A stretch of DNA of 64,000 nt from Streptomyces hoynatensis (GTDB taxonomy: Bacteria > Actinomycetota > Actinomycetes > Streptomycetales > Streptomycetaceae). The stretch lies in the NCBI RefSeq assembly GCF_003626535.1, contig NZ_RBAL01000003.1, positions 186,001 through 250,000 on the forward strand. The letters run 5' to 3'. Position numbers and translations under genes: made by a program. The notes under the pieces were generated by a model, which was not told the DNA's origin, made no database searches, and saw only the letters and a program-made list of their open reading frames with translations. Of the stretch, positions 60,969 through 64,000 are shown in pieces. Each line of letters opens with the position of its first letter. Within the stretch, counting starts at the first letter, position 1.

Positions 60969-62481
60969 GTCTGCGCGGCAGGGTCGCCCTCGCCGGCAGC
61001 CTGGTGGTGATGGCCGTTCTGCTCGCCGCCTCGGCGGTGCTGTATCCGCTGCTCAAGGCGAATCTGACGGCCCAGCGTGACCGCTCCCTCAAGACGGCCG
61101 CCGATCAGGCGCCCGCCCTTCTCGCCTCTTTCAAGGGGCCGCCGGCCATGGCCCCGCTGCGGGTCCGCGGTACGGCCGAGGGCGGCCCTGCCGCCGCACC
61201 CGCGCGTACGGGTGCGGCCGGCACCGGGCAGGCGGCGGGGGCCACTTCCGCGGACGACACCGTGACGGTCCCGGACGCGCCTCTCAGGCTCGGCAGCACA
61301 CTCGTACAGTTCGTCGACCGGCCCTCGCCCTCGGGGGCGTCCGGCTCCTCCGGCTCCGCGGCCGGTTTCGTTCCGGTGACGGGGAAGGACGTCCAAGTGG
61401 CCCGGGGCAGCCGCCCCGCGTACTTCCGGGACGTCGACTACCGGGGCGTGCACTACCGGGTCTACACCGCCCCCTCGGATCGACCGGGGGCGTTTCGCCG
61501 CCACGCGGCACCGTGCTGGTACGTGCCGCCGTCCCGGCGTCCGAGGTCGGTGACACGCTGGCGTGGCTGCGAACGCTGCTGGTGGCGATCGTCGCAGGAG
61601 GGACGCTGCTCGCCGCCCTGGGAGCGCGGCTCACCGCGGGCCGGGTGCTGCGTCCGGTGCACGAGCTGACCCGGACGGTGGACCGCATCACCGAGACGCA
61701 GGACCTCACCATCGCGGTGGAGGCGCGGGGACGGGACGAGATCGGGCGGCTGACCCGGGCGTTCGCGACCATGGTGACGGCTCTGGACGGTTCCCTGCAG
61801 GCGCAGCGGCGTCTGGTCGCCGACGTCTCCCACGAGCTGCGCACCCCGCTGACCAGTCTCACCACCAACCTCGAACTCCTGGAGGAGAACGACGGACCCG
61901 CCGACCCGCTCGCGCCCACCCTGGTGCACAACGCCCGCGAGCAGGCGGAGGAGTTGGCGGGCCTGGTGAACGACCTGCTGGACCTCGCCCGCTACGGACG
62001 GGAACGCCGGCACACCGAGGACACCCGCCTGGACCTCCTCGCGGCCGGCGTGGTCGAGCGCGCAGCCTCCCGGACCACGAAGGTCACCTTCACCACCGAC
62101 CTCGAGTCCTGCCTGGTGGACGCCGACCCGCAGGCCCTGGCGCGGGCGATCGGCAACCTGCTCGGCAACGCGGTGAAGTGGAGCCCGGAAGGCGGCCGCG
62201 TCCATCTCCGGGTTCGCGCGTGCGGGACGGTGTCCGTCAGCGACGAGGGCCCCGGCATCCCGCCCGCCGACCTTCCCCACGTCTTCGACCGCTTCTACCG
62301 CTCGCCGGCCGCCCGCTCCGTGCCGGGCTCAGGACTGGGGCTGGCCATCGTCCGGCAGATCGCCGAAACCCACGGCGGCTCGGTCACCGCCACCAACCTG
62401 CAGCCCGGGGTGCGGCTGCAGATCGCTCTTCCCCCGCTGGAGCAGGACCCCGAACCGCCGACCGGTCCTGACCCGGCCTGA
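60965..62481 (+). pseudogene. MprB-like sensor histidine kinase interrupted by a -1 frameshift
   Basis: Membrane sensor kinase partner of the regulator at 60297. Frame 2 from GTG 60965 encodes the first transmembrane helix (VALAGSLVVMAVLLAASAVL) and the extracytoplasmic sensor up to RVYTAPSDRPG. The kinase then continues only in frame 1: GTVLVRAAVPASEVGDTL, second helix, HAMP, H-box LVADVSHELRTPLTSL, N-box NLLGNAVKWSPEGG, and G-boxes VSDEGPGIPP and GSGLGLAIV. Adding one G to the run at 61486-61490 would restore one open frame reading DRPGGVSPPRGTVLV. Either a real null mutation, a variable tract or a sequencing error. The rear part alone (GTG 61513 onward) keeps all kinase boxes. Confidence 0.85.
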
Positions 62482-62536
62482 CCCGTGCCCCCGGCACCGC
62501 GGGGCTTCGCCGTGCAGCGCGTCTGCCCGGCATCGG

Positions 62537-62555
62537 GCAACCGGCCGGCGGTTGC
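62537..62555. terminator. Small hairpin between kinase and ppsA
   Basis: GCAACCG (62537-62543) and CGGTTGC (62549-62555) form a 7-bp stem with a five-base loop between two convergent genes. Confidence 0.4.
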
Positions 62556-62617
62556 GCCGCTCGTGGGCCGTGGACGGCGCGGGGGTGTGCGCCGCCTGGC
62601 CCGTCGGCCGCGGGCCC

Positions 62618-64000
62618 TCAGGCGGCCCGCCGCACCGGCCGTTCCGCCGCCTCCCGTTCTGCGGCCTCCCGCGCCCCGGCCTCCCGTTCCGCGGCGGCCA
62701 CGTTGGCCTTGACCGTGAGGAAGCTGTCGGGCGCCACGGAGATCGAGTCGATGCCCGAGCGGACGAGGAGCCCCGCGAAGTCCGCGTCGTCGCTGGGGCG
62801 CTGGCCGCAGAGGCCGACGGGGCGGCCGGCCCGGTGCGCGGCGGCGATGAGCTGCCCGATGCTCTCGGTGAGCGCCGGGTCGCGCTCGTCGAACAGGGAG
62901 GCCAGCTCGGCGGAGTCGCGGTCGACGCCCAGGGTGAGCTGGGTCAGGTCGTTGCTGCCGATGGAGAAGCCGTCGAAGCGTTCGGCGAATTGCCCGGCCA
63001 GGATGATGTTGGAGGGGATCTCGGCCATCACGTAGACCCGCAGGCCCCCGTCGCCGCGCGCGAGCCCCTGCTCGGCCATGGTCGCGAGCACCCGGTCGGC
63101 CTCGGGCAGGGTGCGGCAGAACGGGATCATGACGATCACGTTGGTGAGGCCCATGCGGTCGCGCACCCTGCGGATCGCCCGGCACTCCAGGGCGAAGCCC
63201 TCGCGGTAGCCGCTGCTGTGGTAGCGGCTGGCACCCCGCCAGCCGAGCATCGGGTTCTCCTCCGCCGGCTCGAAGCCCTCGCCGCCGATGAGCCGGGCGT
63301 ACTCGTTGGTCTTGAAGTCGCTCATGCGGACGACGACCGGCTTCGGCCACCAGGCGGCGGCGATCCGGCCGATGCCGTGGGCGAGACGTTCGACGAAGTA
63401 CTCGGCGGGGTCGTCGTAGCCGCGGGTGAGTTCCGCGATCCGGGCCCGGGCCGCCTCGTCCCGCAGCTCGCCGAACCGCAGCAGGGCCATCGGGTGCACC
63501 CGCACGTGGTTGTTGACGATGAACTCCATGCGGGCCAGCCCGATGCCGTCCGCGGGGAGGCGCCACCAGCGGAACGCGGCGGCCGGGTTGGCGATGTTCA
63601 GCATGACGTGCGTCCTGGTGTCCGGCACCCGCTCCAGGTCGATGTCGCGCGCCTCGAAGTCGAGCACCCCCTGGTAGACGGTGCCCTCCTCGCCCTCGGC
63701 GCAGGAGACGGTGACCGGCTGCCCGTCGCGCAGGGCGCCGGTGGCGTTCCCGGTGCCGACGACGGCGGCCACGCCGAGTTCCCTGCTGACGATCGCCGCG
63801 TGCGAGGTCCGCCCGCCGTGATCGGTGACGATCGCGGCCGCCCGTTTCATGATCGGTTCCCAGTCGGGGTCGGTCGCCGCGGTGACCAGGACCGCCCCGT
63901 CGCGGAAGCGGCCGATCTCGGCGGCGTCGCGCAGGTTGCACACCTCGCCCGCGGCGATGGCGTCGCCGACGGCCAGTCCCGTGGTGAGCGGCCGGCCGTG
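62618..64000 (-). CDS. ppsA: Phosphoenolpyruvate synthase, C-terminal part (runs off window)
   Basis: Converts pyruvate and ATP to PEP in gluconeogenesis. The 460 codons present start inside the swivelling phosphohistidine domain (TTGLAVGDAIAAGEV) and include the catalytic histidine motif GGRTSHAAIVSRELG, where the usual Cys before His is Ser. The PEP/pyruvate barrel follows: VVVRMSDFKTNEYARLIGGE, ENPMLGWRGASRY, FSIGSNDLTQLTLGVDRDS and GLCGQRPSDDADFA (catalytic Cys). The C-terminus is a Glu/Ala-rich coil. The N-terminal ATP-grasp part lies beyond base 64000; the GTG at 63943 is internal, not a start. Confidence 0.93.
   Translation of the reverse strand, partial: HGRPLTTGLAVGDAIAAGEVCNLRDAAEIGRFRDGAVLVTAATDPDWEPIMKRAAAIVTDHGGRTSHAAIVSRELGVAAVVGTGNATGALRDGQPVTVSCAEGEEGTVYQGVLDFEARDIDLERVPDTRTHVMLNIANPAAAFRWWRLPADGIGLARMEFIVNNHVRVHPMALLRFGELRDEAARARIAELTRGYDDPAEYFVERLAHGIGRIAAAWWPKPVVVRMSDFKTNEYARLIGGEGFEPAEENPMLGWRGASRYHSSGYREGFALECRAIRRVRDRMGLTNVIVMIPFCRTLPEADRVLATMAEQGLARGDGGLRVYVMAEIPSNIILAGQFAERFDGFSIGSNDLTQLTLGVDRDSAELASLFDERDPALTESIGQLIAAAHRAGRPVGLCGQRPSDDADFAGLLVRSGIDSISVAPDSFLTVKANVAAAEREAGAREAAEREAAERPVRRAA

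Noticed and set aside
60482..61669. A separate sensor protein ending at 61669
   Set aside because: The residues after the G run (RRHAAPCWYVPPSRRPRSV) are out-of-frame kinase sequence; the better reading is one kinase gene with a frameshift.

Overview
The window is high-GC actinomycete chromosome, most likely Streptomyces or a close relative. The GC content is very high, GTG starts are common, many -10 boxes have the form TAnnnT, several genes look leaderless, and the 5.0-18.0 kb segment keeps the order of the mycobacterial pgsA2-DUF881-sbp-DUF881-garA-bfn-merR-gcvP block. No rRNA, tRNA, intact insertion sequence or CRISPR array was recognised.

Region 1 (1-18 kb) is core genome: a 5'-truncated acetoacetyl-CoA synthetase, an unknown CxxC protein behind a DNA-damage type promoter, ptsI, a CDP-alcohol phosphatidyltransferase, a nucleotidyltransferase/phosphohexomutase fusion whose mutase half has lost its catalytic loops, a translationally coupled DUF881-Sbp-DUF881 membrane operon, a GarA-like FHA protein with a zinc ribbon, a bifunctional nuclease, an Rv1830-type MerR regulator, dinB, a PRC-barrel protein, and gcvP behind a tandem glycine riboswitch.

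Region 2 (18-31.8 kb) is accessory and eroded. It holds 3' stubs of a TetR gene, two hydrolase-type or amidotransferase-like genes and an Acr3 arsenite pump, next to intact genes: a GCS2-type ligase, a CPBP protease, a DUF4232 lipoprotein, a MocR/flavoprotein pair, an alcohol dehydrogenase/TetR pair and an alpha/beta hydrolase. Its most unusual member is a MACPF-like protein (25341-26801) with a 32-codon ORF in front of it.

Region 3 (31.8-52 kb) is a mosaic of small conserved units: a HipA-like kinase with DUF3037, two SDRs, ung behind a second damage-type promoter, DUF3224 and a WYL regulator around a 37-bp perfect palindrome, an oxidoreductase, uppP, a methyltransferase-like protein, a hotdog thioesterase, an exporter with an HTH-cupin regulator, YbaK, DUF427, a ferritin-like/hemerythrin operon, a serine hydrolase, a SigE-family sigma factor with a membrane partner, a methyltransferase, a tandem universal stress protein and a P450.

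Region 4 (52.4-57.6 kb) is an arabinoxylan/arabinan-type unit: a secreted GH62, a divergent secreted GH43, and a LacI regulator. All three promoters carry two GTTC-N8-GAAC-like dyads exactly 19 bp apart, so the three genes look like one self-contained regulon. Region 5 (58-64 kb) has a crystallin J1-like protein, a secreted WAVG-repeat protein, an OmpR response regulator, a histidine kinase broken by a single-base frameshift in a G run, and the 3' part of a phosphoenolpyruvate synthase gene that runs off the window.
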